The notes under the pieces were generated by a model. The model searched no databases and was not told where the DNA came from. It saw only the letters and a program-made list of their open reading frames with translations. A program made the position numbers and the translations under genes. A DNA stretch of 64,000 bases from Paralithodes platypus (lineage: Eukaryota; Arthropoda; Malacostraca; Decapoda; Lithodidae), in the NCBI GenBank assembly GCA_032716605.1, contig CM064569.1, positions 8,568,839 through 8,632,838 of the forward strand, read 5' to 3'. Of this stretch, positions 1 to 11,032 are shown piece by piece (the stretch's first letter is position 1; every line of letters begins with the position of its first letter).

Positions 1-406
1 CGGTTACAAGTCCTCTAGCCAATAGCAAGGGAGCTAGCAGCATGGTAAGGACCTCTCTCCACCGACCCCCACGAGGCAGCCAGCCGTGACGTCATCGAGC
101 GGGACGAAAACACTGCACGCTCCCTCTCACTCTGTTCTACTCTCTCTCTCTCTCCCAGATCCCATCATTACTAGTTAATGATAAAACATATACTTTACAA
201 TTAAATATATAAAGCCTTGACATGGGTGAAAACAAAGAGCCTTTCTGGACTGCCCATGACACGAGCTTTCATATGAAATAAAGCACACTCTAATACATAA
301 ACTGTAGCCCCATCCACTGCCCTGGCGATCCTAGCGAGTCACTGTAGGACAAGCCATGCGGTTCTAACGGAGTGGTTAACGTCACAATATATATATATAT
401 ATATAT
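1..406. other. Flank of the first LTR element, no gene seen
   Basis: No coding frame or known repeat is recognised. The stretch contains a short CT microsatellite and ends in a TA run that forms a perfect palindrome with the first bases of the LTR (381-412). Confidence 0.6.
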
Positions 407-412
407 TGTGAC
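381..412. repeat. 32-bp perfect palindrome at the LTR boundary
   Basis: GTCACA, a TA run, then TGTGAC. The right arm is the first six bases of the LTR and the left arm is flanking DNA. It can extrude as a hairpin. It may be a coincidence of the target sequence. Confidence 0.7.
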
Positions 413-2777
413 GCTTCTGCATAGTAGCCACGTGCGGGCGTGCGCGCGCGACGGCTGCCCAGCCGTTTAGAAACCGGCTGGCGGCAGCCGGCTTTTCCTT
501 AGTATAATATATCCTACGACAACGTAACTAATGTCTGGGATATTCTTATGTTGTTTCACAGCTTGTAGCTGCCCTTATTCTTAACCAACGCATCTTAGTA
601 TATTTTATTCTCGATAGTTGATTGTTTCATTATAATATATAAGATGTAAGTCTAGTGAGAGTGGGAGGAGACGAGCGGGAGAGAGAGACCGGCTGGGGGA
701 CGTTGCTTCGCGCGGAGTGTCTAGCTTGGGACGAGCCTGAAGCGTTGCCATATGCATACGATTGCAACGTTAGGCTTAGTTTCGACTCACGCACGGGGTA
801 GACGATTTTGACCCGGCAACTGTGTTGAGTGTTGCCAAGCCTGGGATGTATTTTGTATGCCTAGGGTGGGGTCCAGACAGATTCAAGACTCAGAGCTCAT
901 CTCACTGTCGTACCCTTCGGACCCCCTTGATATCTATCCCTCTCAACCCCACTTAGAAACTTTCTCTCTTACTTTGTATACCTTCCTTCCACTACTTCAC
1001 CAATCTATTTAATTATCCCATCCCCTTGATAGACCTTATATCTATTATTGTATTAACGACGAGCTCTCAGATAACTAGATAGGATTTTTTGGCCTTATGC
1101 AGAGACGTAATTGTTAATGAGACCTAGGAAGCTTTTTTGTTGTCTCATATTTGGTGGTTTCATGCTTGCTAGTGTGTTCTTGTGTCAGGTTAGCAGGGGC
1201 TAGACCGGAGGGGGGGGCTTTTTGCGATCCTTTAAGTAAAGTCTGCTGGTGCGAGTCCTGTGGACCCGCACGACTTTACTAGGATACCCGTGGGAGTCTG
1301 GGGGAATTTTCTTGTCTGTGTCCCTGTGTGTCTAGTGTTGTGTTGTGTGAGGGCCCTTGCCTAGTCCACTCAGCACTGCGCTAGCACGTCTTGCTTTTGT
1401 TTTAGGAGGGTCGCCAGGAGAGAGTCAGATACTTGCGATCTGAGTCGCTCAAGATTAGACTAATTCGGCGCACAGACTTGGGAACGTCCCTAGGCTAGAG
1501 CAGGTGGCTCAGCCCGGGTATCCGAAGCCTATATCCTTCCAGCTAGACCTCTGCCACCTGGCAGATTAACAGCTAGGGGTTTATTATTTCTGTATGCTTG
1601 TTATTGTGCCACAGTTTACCGTTTTTGTGAGCATTGTGAGTCAGGGTGTGGCTTAGAGACTCTGTCCGAGTAGGCTTGCCTGACTAAGAGTGAGAAGCAC
1701 ACCTGTATGTGGTTATGTTGCGAGTTGCTGCCTTTATTTAATTATACCTATGCCATTATACACTGTATGGCCTATCACTAGTATTTATTCCTGCTTATGA
1801 GTTAAGAGTTCTCTAAATCCGTAACGTACTTTCTTTGCTAAGCATCAGATCCTTCAGTAGCCGCATGCAGTTTAGAAACCCTCATCTTGTCTACCTGTAC
1901 GATGTTTTGAGGACTGTTTGCTTTCACCTTCTTTCACGCAGGGGTGATTAGTTGTATTAATTAACGTAACGTTAAATGTACTTTCTTCTAGTTTGTTATT
2001 AACCCTTAATTAGCGGCTCACCACATAAGTCGAGTTAAATAAAGCTGGACTATGTGGCGGCGCTCGACATAGGTCGAGTGGCAATTTCAGCACGTAATGT
2101 TGCTGAGAGAGAGAGACAAGTGGTGGCAGGAGACTAGCGAGCGTATGACTGCTCCAGACCACCGCGGCGAACCTACTGACACGAATCTCAGCTCCCTCCT
2201 CCCTCTCTCACTCGCTACATACTGAATTATATGGGGAAAGTACCGAATTACATGCTTTTTGCACTCGCGTTGCACGGTTATTGCAAGAAAACTAGCCATC
2301 ATAAAAGGATCGTTATGGTGTCATTCGAAAGCTCTGTTTATGTCCTTTCAGGGATAGGTACTTGTTTTACGTTCTGGGTCTTATTTAGGCATGAAAATGA
2401 TCACGTAAACAGGCCTATTTTGGCTAAAAACACCCCGCTGGGCGGTACATATAAATAAACCGCATAGGCCGCTCGTAAGGTGTTAAATTGTTTCTGCAAT
2501 TTAATTCCGTTATCTATCTTTTCCTTGAAGCTTTAAGTCAACTTAATTGTGTGATCTTTTATATAGCCTGCTGGACTATCAGCAGTCTATAGTGCGTGCA
2601 CCCTGTAACCGAGTCATAGGATACCTTGTTGTCCAGGCAGGACTCTTGACGGTTTAGGGTGGTTTGTTGCCTGGGTTTATAGATAAGGGTTGGATCTAGC
2701 GTTTTCCGTTGTTGCTTGTTGCCGCATAACTAGTCCAATAGAAAGAGCCCAGTGTTTATATATCCCAGGACGTAACA
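407..2777 (+). repeat. 5' LTR of Gmr1-like copy 1, carrying a MITE
   Basis: Starts TGTGACGC and ends GTAACA. It matches 8450-10353 and 57844-59744 along its length apart from a 480-bp TTAA-flanked insertion at 2003-2482 and a deletion of about 20 bp near 1450. Without the insertion it is about 1.9 kb, the length of the other LTRs. LTRs of this size carry the promoter and polyadenylation signals, but I could not place a TATA box with confidence. Confidence 0.93.
2003..2482. mobile_element. 480-bp piggyBac-type MITE inside the 5' LTR
   Basis: The segment is flanked by TTAA on both sides (1999-2002 and 2483-2486). The sister LTRs at about 10050 and 59455 have a single TTAA at the same place and no insert, so insertion with a TTAA duplication is shown directly. 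The ends form an imperfect inverted repeat: CCCTTAATTAGCGGC at the left against CACCTTACGAGCGGC read inward from the right. TTAA target duplication is the mark of the piggyBac superfamily. The element encodes no transposase; its short frames of up to about 75 codons have no recognisable domain. Confidence 0.85.
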
Positions 2778-2779
2778 AA

Positions 2780-2797
2780 TGGCGACCTTGCATAGGA
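2780..2797 (+). promoter_or_regulatory. Candidate tRNA primer-binding site
   Basis: TGGCGACC begins 3 bases after the LTR end and is followed by TTGCATAGGA. The same sequence lies at the equivalent place in copy 2 (59747). The first 8 bases fit the CCA-end complement of tRNA-Arg as used by some insect Gypsy elements. The rest of the match is partial, so the tRNA identity is tentative. Confidence 0.6.
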
Positions 2798-2992
2798 TTT
2801 ACTGAACAGAGGAATATAGTGGTCATTTGTTTTGAGATTCCTTATGATTAGAGGAATACAGTGGACATAGAGTTTTTTTTTTGGAGCAACCAATATGACA
2901 CATTAAAGACTTTAAATAACATTAGTGTATACATACTTGCATAGGAGATAAGGCACATTCTATAACCGTGATAATTACTGCAGTACACAAAC

Positions 2993-4705
2993 ATGTCTAA
3001 TATATCAGAATACAGTGATGGGTCAGGTCACGATACAGGCTCGGAGGGAGAAAGACCTGTGGAGTGGCTAGTCGATAGCGAGGAGGGTGCTAGTAGATTT
3101 TTAGAGGTGCCCCTTACCGCTGCCAGGGTGTTGAAGCTGAATAAGTATGGCTTAAAGTGTGTGGCAGGTCTTCAGGGTCACCAGGGTTTAAGTGGCATGA
3201 GGAAAGATCAGCTGAGGACTTTGATATTGTGTTTAGAAGGGAGAGACTTGGGTGGAGAGGCGACTGGGGGCCCCGGTCCCCAGCCCCCCCTCCACTCTAC
3301 CCCCGTATCAAACGTCAGGGTGCCTGAATTTAGTACATACCCCCAAGTTGATGGTCAATGGCAGCGTGGAATTCAATCACAGGGACCCTCGCCATTAAAT
3401 GCATCTTCCCCTCCTCAAGGGTTGACTCCAGATTTGTTGTTTCGGCTTGAGATGGCCAAGGTTGAGGCTGCCGAGAGACAGGCTAGTGTGCAGGCTGAGG
3501 TTGCTAGAGCTCAGGTTGAGGCTACCGAAAGACAGGCTAGAGCTCAGGTTGAGGCTGCCGAGAGACAGGCTAGTGTGCAGGCTGAGGCTGCAGAGAGAAC
3601 AGCTATACGAGAGGCTGAACTGCAGGCAGAGTCTACTAGGTATCGGGCTGACAGGGAGCTGGAGAGATCTCGAGTGGAGGTAACAGGGCGAAATATTGGG
3701 GGAGGTAACAGACATCGGGACCAATCATTGTCGCACCTGCTTAAACTAGTTCCTGTGTTCGATGAATTATGTGTGACTGAGTTTTTTATGCGATTTGAGA
3801 AGAAGTGTCAGGAACACCAGTGGCCTCAGGAAAAGTGGGCAGCATTAGTTTCATCAAGACTCGTAGGAAAGGAGCTAAAAGCGTATGATGCACTACCTTT
3901 AGAGTCCTGTGTAGTTTATGATGAGCTAAAGAAGGCTGTGCTACGGGCCTATGAGTTACAACCAGAAACTTACCGCTTGAAGTTTCGGGGTGTTACTAAG
4001 GGCAAGGATAGTACCTTCCTAGAACACGCCCGGGACTTGTCTGATGCACTACGACATTGGCTGCGTTCTGAGAGGGCAGCTACTTTTGAGGAGTTGAGTG
4101 AGCTGGTTCTCTTGGAGCAGTTCTTTGAGTGCACAGGCGGGGACTTAACATTACATATAAAGGAAACAAATCCTAGAACTCTCCAGGAGGCAGCAGAAAT
4201 GGCTGACCGCCGACTGTCATTAATTCGAGGGTGCGGAGCAGCAGCAAGGAGTGAGTCGGGTGCAAAGGATCGTACCCCTCCCCCTCCCAAGAATTTTGAT
4301 ACACATAAATACACAAAACCATCTAGCACTGACAATAAAACTGAACATAAACCAAATACCGTCCCGTATAAGAAGTCTAATGGTACCTCCCACTCTCAAG
4401 GGAAACCAAAGAGTAAAGAGTGCTTTGCATGTCACAAGGAGGGTCACTTTGCAAATGCTTGTCCGAACAAGCCACCAAACAAGGTTGTGTCATTGGCCCG
4501 CAGCATAGGGGTGTCGCCTATATCTTCTGAGTTTGCCAAGGGTAGTTCGTCAGAGGTTGGGACACAGCCTGTATTCAAGAGTCCGGAAGGCTCGAACCCT
4601 GTCCGCGACGTCTTTGGGGGTCATAGAGGGCATGGTTTTGTGAGGTGGGCTGGCGAAAGGCGAGGAGTTAAGCTATTGCGTGATACTGGGGCTTCTCAGA
4701 CCTAG
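2993..4705 (+). CDS. gag: Gag polyprotein of Gmr1-like copy 1, ending in the protease motif
   Basis: A 570-codon frame that would form the particle shell and bind element RNA. The start ATG follows the LTR leader and is at the same relative place in copy 2 (59960). Residues about 150-225 are an Ala/Glu/Arg-rich helical, probably coiled-coil stretch built from repeats of the type VEAAERQA. Residues about 325-408 resemble the SCAN fold, with a WL-X-SE core followed by ELVLLEQFF and an EA-rich helix. SCAN domains are known to derive from Gmr1-type Gag. A zinc knuckle CX2CX4HX4C lies at residues 477-490. The frame reaches the aspartic protease active site DTGAS, then stops at TAG (4703-4705). Copy 2 has TTG there and reads on, so the stop is most simply a mutation and Gag-Pro was one frame. 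Confidence 0.9.
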   Translation: MSNISEYSDGSGHDTGSEGERPVEWLVDSEEGASRFLEVPLTAARVLKLNKYGLKCVAGLQGHQGLSGMRKDQLRTLILCLEGRDLGGEATGGPGPQPPLHSTPVSNVRVPEFSTYPQVDGQWQRGIQSQGPSPLNASSPPQGLTPDLLFRLEMAKVEAAERQASVQAEVARAQVEATERQARAQVEAAERQASVQAEAAERTAIREAELQAESTRYRADRELERSRVEVTGRNIGGGNRHRDQSLSHLLKLVPVFDELCVTEFFMRFEKKCQEHQWPQEKWAALVSSRLVGKELKAYDALPLESCVVYDELKKAVLRAYELQPETYRLKFRGVTKGKDSTFLEHARDLSDALRHWLRSERAATFEELSELVLLEQFFECTGGDLTLHIKETNPRTLQEAAEMADRRLSLIRGCGAAARSESGAKDRTPPPPKNFDTHKYTKPSSTDNKTEHKPNTVPYKKSNGTSHSQGKPKSKECFACHKEGHFANACPNKPPNKVVSLARSIGVSPISSEFAKGSSSEVGTQPVFKSPEGSNPVRDVFGGHRGHGFVRWAGERRGVKLLRDTGASQT

Positions 4706-6667
4706 TTAAGGAACTTTACTGGTAGACCGATTAACGCTGCTCGGGTGGTGGTAGTTCAGGGGATCAATGCTACGAAGTCCTACCCGCTGGTGCGGATGGA
4801 GCTGGAGGTGGATGGTGTGGCGAAGGAGCTGGATGTCGGAATTGTAGAGAACTTGCCTGTTGGGGGCGTCGACCTCCTCCTCGGCAACGACTTTGCGGTG
4901 CCTGCTTCTAAGGTTTCACCCTTGGTCGTTGCCGAGAAGGCGGCCGACGTTAGTAGGGAGGAACAGGAGTGGGTTGAGAAGTGTAGCGTACAAACCATGG
5001 CATGTGTTGTGACGCGTTCTCAGACATCCGGAGCCTTGCAGCCACCACCTCAGTCTATCAAACCGCGGAGGAAAGGTCACAAGAAAACGGGAAGTGTTGG
5101 TCAATTGGAGAGTTATGAGCCGGCAGTGTTTCTTGGTGACTCATTATTGGCACCTATGTTAGAGTCTGGAGAGGCCCCGGGGCCTGTCACCGCTAGTGCA
5201 GGTGCAGGGCAGGAAGAGACTCTGCGACAGCATCGTTATGCGCAGCGTGAGGAAAGGATGGCTCAGCGGGACATTGGAGGTGGAAATAAATTATTTAAGA
5301 TGAACTTGGATAATCTCGCACCTGCTGATATATGTTCCTTGCAGCTGGAAGATCCTGAAGTCAGGGCGTGTGGTAATGGTGCTATCGAACTGGAGAGCGA
5401 TGGGGATGCACAGCCTGGTGATTTTTTCTTGTCCGAGGGGATCTTGTATCAGAGACATCAGGATCCCAAGAAAAAGTGGGATGGCGGGTCAGGATTAGTG
5501 GACCAGTTAGTAGTACCGAGGATGTGCCGTGAGAGCTTATTGAGATTAGCTCATGATGTGCCTTTGGCAGAGCACCTGGGGGCACGTAAGACGGAGGCAG
5601 CTCTGAGCAAGCTTTTCTGGTGGCCTGGGTTAAAGGCGAGTGTCGTGTCATGGGTGTCACTGTGTCACACTTGTCAAGTTGTTGGGAAACCCAATCAGGT
5701 CATCCCGAGAGCCCCGTTACAACCCCTCCCTGTCATTGGGCCGCCCTTCAGCAAAGTAGTTATCGATATGGTTGGCCCATTGCCCCCCACTAGTGCCGGC
5801 AATAAATTTGTACTAACTGTAATGGATGTAGCAACACGGTATCCAGATGCTTACCCCATGTGCAACGGGATGGCTAAGACTGTTGTCAAAAACCTACTTG
5901 TCTATTTCTCTCGTTATGGCTACCCTCAGGAGATCCAGTCTGATCAGGGATCCGATTTTACTTCTGCTCTGTTTAAGCAGACCATGCAGCAACATGGGAT
6001 AGTGTCTGTGGTGTCATCTGCCTACCATCCCGAAAGACAGGGAGTTTTGGAAAGGTGGCACTCGACTCTCAAGAGTATGTTGCGGTGTTATTGCCTGGAA
6101 AATGGGAAGGACTGGGATCTAGGTCTCCCATACGTTTTATTTGCTGCGAGAGAAGTACCTGGGGAGAGCTTGGGATTTAGCCCGAACGAGTTGGTTTTTG
6201 GACACAGGGTCAGGGGGCCCCTCCACATAGTCTAGGAGATCTGGGAGGGAGTCGCAAAGCCATGCTCGCTTCTAAAGTATGTAGTTGAAAGCCGTGCGAG
6301 AATGCTAAAGAGCTTGGAGGTAGCAGGTCGGAACCTTAAGAGTTCACAAGCTCAGATGAAGGACAGATATGACCAGAAGGTAAAGCTGAGGGAGTTTGAA
6401 GTAGATCAGGAGGTACTGATACTACTGCCTCTGGTGGGACACCCCTTGTCTGCCAAGTATTCTGGTCCGTATCGGGTTGTAAGGAAGGTTTCTGATCTCG
6501 ACTATTTAGTAGCTACTCCTGATCGTAAGAAAAAGAACCAACTTTGCCATGTAAATCTGATGAAAGAGTATGAGGCGCCCCTCCGAGCCTCTCACTGTCC
6601 CGGTGTTGATCTGCAGCGATCGTGGTGGAGAAGGAGGAAGGGACAGTCAAGCTGCGGGGGAGGATAA
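4706..6667 (+). pseudogene. pol: Protease remainder and integrase of Gmr1-like copy 1
   Basis: In the same frame as gag. The first part (from 4745) completes the aspartic protease and includes LLLGNDFA. Then comes an integrase. The zinc-binding HHCC motif has H270 and H277 with C307 and C310 (numbering from the Met at 4745). The catalytic core reads D341, D400, E436, so the D-D-35-E spacing is intact. A TAG at 6233-6235 interrupts the frame after the core. The frame then stays open to 6667 and encodes the C-terminal module with a GPY-like motif (SGPYRVVRKV) near 6460. Integrase inserts the element cDNA into host DNA. Its position before RT, rather than after RNase H, is the notable feature. 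The frame changes near 6570, where RT coding begins in another frame. Confidence 0.88.
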
Positions 6668-8126
6668 TTGGGATTGTCATGTTTCCGCGGATCAGTGGGC
6701 GGGGAATTCTAGACAAGTGGCTCACGAGTTGATATTGCACCTGCCTGAGCAACAGCGTGTAGCTGTGCAGCACTTGTTTGATTCAAACCCAGCTGTTTTC
6801 GCAGAGCATCCTGGCCTCACTACTCAAGCGGTGCACGATGTCGATGTTGGGGACCACCCGCCCTTTAAATCAGTGCCATACCGTGTTCCCCCTATTAAAT
6901 TACCAGCACTTAGAGAAGAGCTGGATTATATGCTGAAACGTGGGCTGATTTCTGAGGGTGCAGTAAGGTGGACTTCCCCAGTCACACTGCAGCCCAAACC
7001 AGATGGCAAGGTGCGGTTTTGTATAGATTTCCGCAGGTTGAATGGTTTAACCCCCACAAATGCCTACCCTCTCCCTCGCGTGGATGACAGTGTGGATAAG
7101 ATAGGAAAAGCCAAGTTCCTCACTAAGATAGACCTTGTTAAGGGTTATTGGCAAGTGCCCTTGTCTGAGCGAGCGCGAGAGGTGTGTGGGTTTGTGGTGG
7201 ACGGTGCCACATATCGTTGCCATGTTATGCCATACGGGCTGAAAAATGACCCTGCAACGTTTCAGAAATTAATGAACGACATTGTAGCCGACATTCCCAA
7301 CTGTACGGTGTACCTAGATGATGTCATAATATACGACGAGGATTTTAACAGTCACTGTGCTCACATCGGACAGCTTTTTAATAAACTGAATGAAGCAGGT
7401 TTGGTGGTAAACCTGGGTAAGTGCGATTTTGTCAAAGCCACAGTTTTGTACCTGGGGTTCGAGATGGGGATGGGTCAGGTGTGCCCTCCACAGACAAAGA
7501 TCAAAGCCATCGATCAGTTTCCCCAGCCTACGACTAAGAAACAAATCATGCGGTTTCTAGGTATGATAGGCTATTATCGTCGCTTCATCAAAGGCTATTC
7601 GACTGTACTTGCACCTTTAACTGACTTATTATCTAAGGACAAGAAGTTCCGGTGGTCTCCTGAGTGTGCAGAGGCGTTTTCCTTGGTGAAACACCTGTTA
7701 TGTATCCACCCCATATTCAGGGCCCCAGACTTCAGCAGACCTTTTCAGCTGGCGACTGATGCCAGTGGCGTAGGGGCTGGGGCTGTCTTGTTACAGACAG
7801 ATGATGAAGGTATCGAACATCCAGTGAGTTTTTACAGTAAAAAATTCAATAGTGCACAAAGGAATTACTCTGTAATTGAAAAAGAACTCCTGGCGATAGT
7901 GCTGGCGCTCAGGCACTTCGATGTATATGTTCCTGCTTTCGGACCAGTCGTAGTGGTTTATACCGATCATCACCCTCTGAAATTCTTGAATCAGTTTCAT
8001 AACCGGAATATGAGGCTGACCAGGTGGTCACTCATGCTTCAGGAGTATAATCTGGACATACGCCATATTGCCCGTTCTGATAACGTGATAGCGGATTGTC
8101 TATCAAGGGTGGATGATGTTAGTTAG
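6570..8126 (+). pseudogene. pol: Reverse transcriptase and RNase H of Gmr1-like copy 1
   Basis: A 518-codon open frame, shifted relative to the upstream pol frame. Copy 2 reads through the equivalent junction, so a small indel near 6570 probably broke an originally continuous polyprotein. RT motif A has D188 in LTKIDLVKGYWQV, and the catalytic box YLDD is at residues 248-251. A tether is followed by RNase H with D397 (ATDASG), E439 (EKELLAI) and D466 (YTDHHPL). The last residues DNVIADCLSR are typical of Gypsy RNase H. No integrase follows: the frame ends 324 bp before the 3' LTR. All catalytic residues are present, so this part is degraded only by loss of its upstream frame. Confidence 0.88.
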
Positions 8127-8439
8127 ACTGCCACAGGATTGAGGGTTGAGTGTGGAGGAAAATAGGCTGTCACTGTAGTTCAGCCGAAAAAAACAAATTA
8201 AAAAAGCAAAAACCTTATAAAAACTCTTTATTTTTTTAACGGGTAGAATTTTGTATAAGATGTTGTAGCAGTATCTAAGTTGAATGTTTTCGCTTATTGT
8301 CGCTAAGTTAGTTGAACTTGCTCGGTGGAGCGCAACAGTCTTTATTTGTTTTATATATAGTGCCTTGTGTTGCAACAGTGTGTGGTACTATGAGAAGCTT
8401 TCTGTTAGATATGAAGAACTTAGTCAAGGGTCTTATATC

Positions 8440-8449
8440 TTGGGGGAGG
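8440..8449 (+). promoter_or_regulatory. Polypurine tract of copy 1
   Basis: TTGGGGGAGG immediately before TGTGACGC of the 3' LTR. This is the usual plus-strand primer position. Confidence 0.8.
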
Positions 8450-10353
8450 TGTGACGCTTCTGCATAGTAGCCACGTGCAGGCGTGTGCTCGCGTCGGCTG
8501 CCCAGCCGTTTAGAAACCGGCTGGCGGCAGCCGGCCGGCAGGCTTTTCCTTAGTATATATCCTATGACAACGTAACTAATGTCTGGGATATTCTTATGTT
8601 GTTTCACAGCTTGTAGCTGCCCTTATTCTTAACCAACGCATCTTAGTATATTTTATTCTCGATAGTTGATTGTTTCATTATAATATATAAGATGTAAGTC
8701 TAGTGAGAGTGGGAGGAGATGAGCGGGAGAGAGAGACCGGCTGGGGGACGTTGCTTCGCGTGGAGAGTCTAGCTTGGGACGAGCCTGAAGCGTTGCCATA
8801 TGCATCCGATTGCAACGTTAGGCTTAGTTTCGACTCACGCACGGGGTAGACGATTTTGACCCGGCAACTGTGTTGAGTGTTGCCAAGCCTGGGATGTATT
8901 TTGTATGCCTAGGGTGGGGTCCAGACAGATTCAAGACTCAGAGCTCACCTCACTGTCGTACCCTTCGGACCCCCTTGATATCTATCCCTCTCAACCCCAC
9001 TTAGAAACTTTCTCTCTTACTTTGTATACCTTCCTTCCACTACTTCACCAATCTATTTAATTATCCCATCCCCTTGATAGACCTTATATCTATTATTGTA
9101 TTAACGACGAGCTCTCAGATAACTAGATAGGATTTTGGGCCTTATGCAGAGACGTAATTCTTAATGAGACCTAGGAACCTTTTTTGTTGTCTCATATTTG
9201 GTGGTTTCATGCTTGCTAGTGTGTTCTTGTGTCAGGTTAGCAGGGGCTAGACCGGAGGGGGGGGCTTTTTGCGATCCTTTAAGTAAAGTCTGCTGGTGCG
9301 AGTCCTGTGGACCCGCACGACTTTACTAGGATACCCGTGGGAGTCTGGGGGCATTTTCTTGTCTGTGTCCCTGTGTGTCTAGTGTTGTGTTGTGTGAGGG
9401 CCCTTGCCTAGTCCACTCAGCACTGCGCTAGCACGTCTTGCTTTTGTTTTAGGGTCGCCAGGAGAGAGTCAGATACTTGCGGTCTGAGTCTCTCAAGAGA
9501 GCACACCCTTTCAATTAGAGTAATTCGGCGCAAAGAATTGGGAACGTCCCTAGGCTAGAGCAGGTGGCTCAGCCCGGGTATCCGAAGCCTATTTCCTTCC
9601 AGCTAGACCTCTTCCACCTGGCAGATTAACAGCTAGGGGTTTATTATTTCTGTATGCTTGTTATTGTGCCACAGTTTACCGTTTTTGTGAGCATTGTGAG
9701 TCAGGATGTGGCTCAGAGACTCTGTCCGAGCAGGCTTGCCTGACTAAGAGTGAGAAGCACACCTGTATGTGGCTATGTTGCGAGTTGCTGCCTTTATTTA
9801 ATTATACCTATGCCATTATACACTGTATGGCCTATCACTAGTATTTATTCCTGCTTATGAGTAAAGAGTTCTCTAAATCCGTAACGTACTTTCTTTGCTA
9901 AGCATCAGATCCTACAGTAGCCGCATGCAGTTTAGAAACCCGCATCTTGTCTACCTGTACGATATTTTGAGGACTGTTTGCTTTCACCTTCTTTCACGCA
10001 GGGGTGATTAGTTGTATTAATTAACGTAACGTTAAATGTACTTTCTTCTAGTTTGTTATTAAATTGTTTCTGCAATTTAATTCCGTTATCTATCTTTTCC
10101 TTGAAGCTTTAAGTCAACTTAATTGTGTGATCTTTTATATAGCCTGTTTGACTATCAGCAGTCTATAGTGCGTGCACCCTGTAACCGAGTCATAGGATAC
10201 CTTGTTGTCCAGGCAGGACTCTTGACGGTTTAGGGTGGTTTCTTGCCTGGGTTTATAGATAAGGGTTGGATCTAGCGTTTTCCGTTGTTGCTTGTTGCCG
10301 CATACATAGTCCAATAGAAAGAGCCCAGTGTTATATATCCCAGGACGTAACCA
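8450..10353 (+). repeat. 3' LTR of Gmr1-like copy 1
   Basis: About 1904 bp, beginning TGTGACGC and ending GTAACCA. It lacks the 480-bp MITE present in the 5' LTR. Scattered substitutions and small indels separate the two LTRs, so the insertion is not brand new, but identity is high by eye. Confidence 0.92.
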
Positions 10354-10898
10354 TATATTATAATACTTATGGTTAAAGGTCAAGGTCAAAGAAAAAAAGA
10401 AGAGTGTTAATAATTTTATTTAAACTCTTTCTCGACTGTTTAACCCTTTGTGGTAGTACCGGTGACGTCTTTTATATTGTATTCTAGCTATAATATGACG
10501 ATTTTGTGGAGCTTATGAACGATCAGTGGTAGTAAAAAGGGGTAATTAAGATAGTTGAAAGCCTGCTAATTTTATGGAAGCCCTTCATAAACTAAATAAA
10601 ATTATCTTAATATCCAGTATGAAACGAAACCGACAGAACTGTACTGAACGGGCTACGTATCGTCACCAAATGTTGCTGGCAAATTCGGTTGGTCAATGCA
10701 ACGTTTGTCCAAATTTTGTGTTTTTGTTATTCAAAAGTCAAGGTGAATGGTGAATGTCACAGCTTATGGTCACTATTTCTTTCTTAAATATATTTTGAAT
10801 TTGAATTACACCATATTCAAAATGCTACAAAATAGAGTTACGCTGACCTTATTATAGATAAATATTCCAATGGTTAAGATGCAATGTGATCATAAATG

Positions 10899-10902
<4 letters not shown>
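10354..10902. other. AT-rich DNA with a degenerate MITE-B copy
   Basis: From 10440 to about 10620 the sequence resembles the 0.2-kb foldback MITE-B: TTAACCCTTTG, a GGTGACGTC motif and a GACGATTTT motif. The right half is degraded. The remainder to the TA repeat shows nothing recognisable. Confidence 0.55.
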
Positions 10903-10971
<69 letters not shown>

Positions 10972-10985
10972 TCTAATATATATAT

Positions 10986-11030
<45 letters not shown>
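10903..11030. repeat. TA microsatellite
   Basis: Almost uninterrupted TA dinucleotides, with a short break near 10963-10978. It abuts the B-box end of a tRNA-like repeat, the same arrangement as at 46244-47020. Confidence 0.95.

Positions 11031-11032
<2 letters not shown>

Larger units (their letters stand above)
407..10353 (+). mobile_element. Complete Gmr1-like Ty3/Gypsy LTR retrotransposon, copy 1
   Basis: Two long terminal repeats that start TGTGACGC flank an internal region with gag, protease, integrase, reverse transcriptase and RNase H. A primer site follows the 5' LTR and a polypurine tract precedes the 3' LTR. The integrase lies upstream of reverse transcriptase. That is the Copia order, but the RT, zinc knuckle and integrase are Gypsy-like. 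This layout defines the Gmr1 group of Ty3/Gypsy elements. Possible 5-bp target duplication TATAT (402-406 and 10354-10358), weak because the site is a TA repeat. Lesions make this copy non-coding for an intact Pol: TAG at 4703, TAG at 6233 and a frame change near 6570. A second copy starts at 57844. Confidence 0.93.

Noticed and set aside
407..8126. Copia element, based on gene order alone
   Set aside because: Zinc knuckle, YLDD context, RNase H and GPY-like integrase C-terminus are Gypsy-like; Gmr1 fits better.
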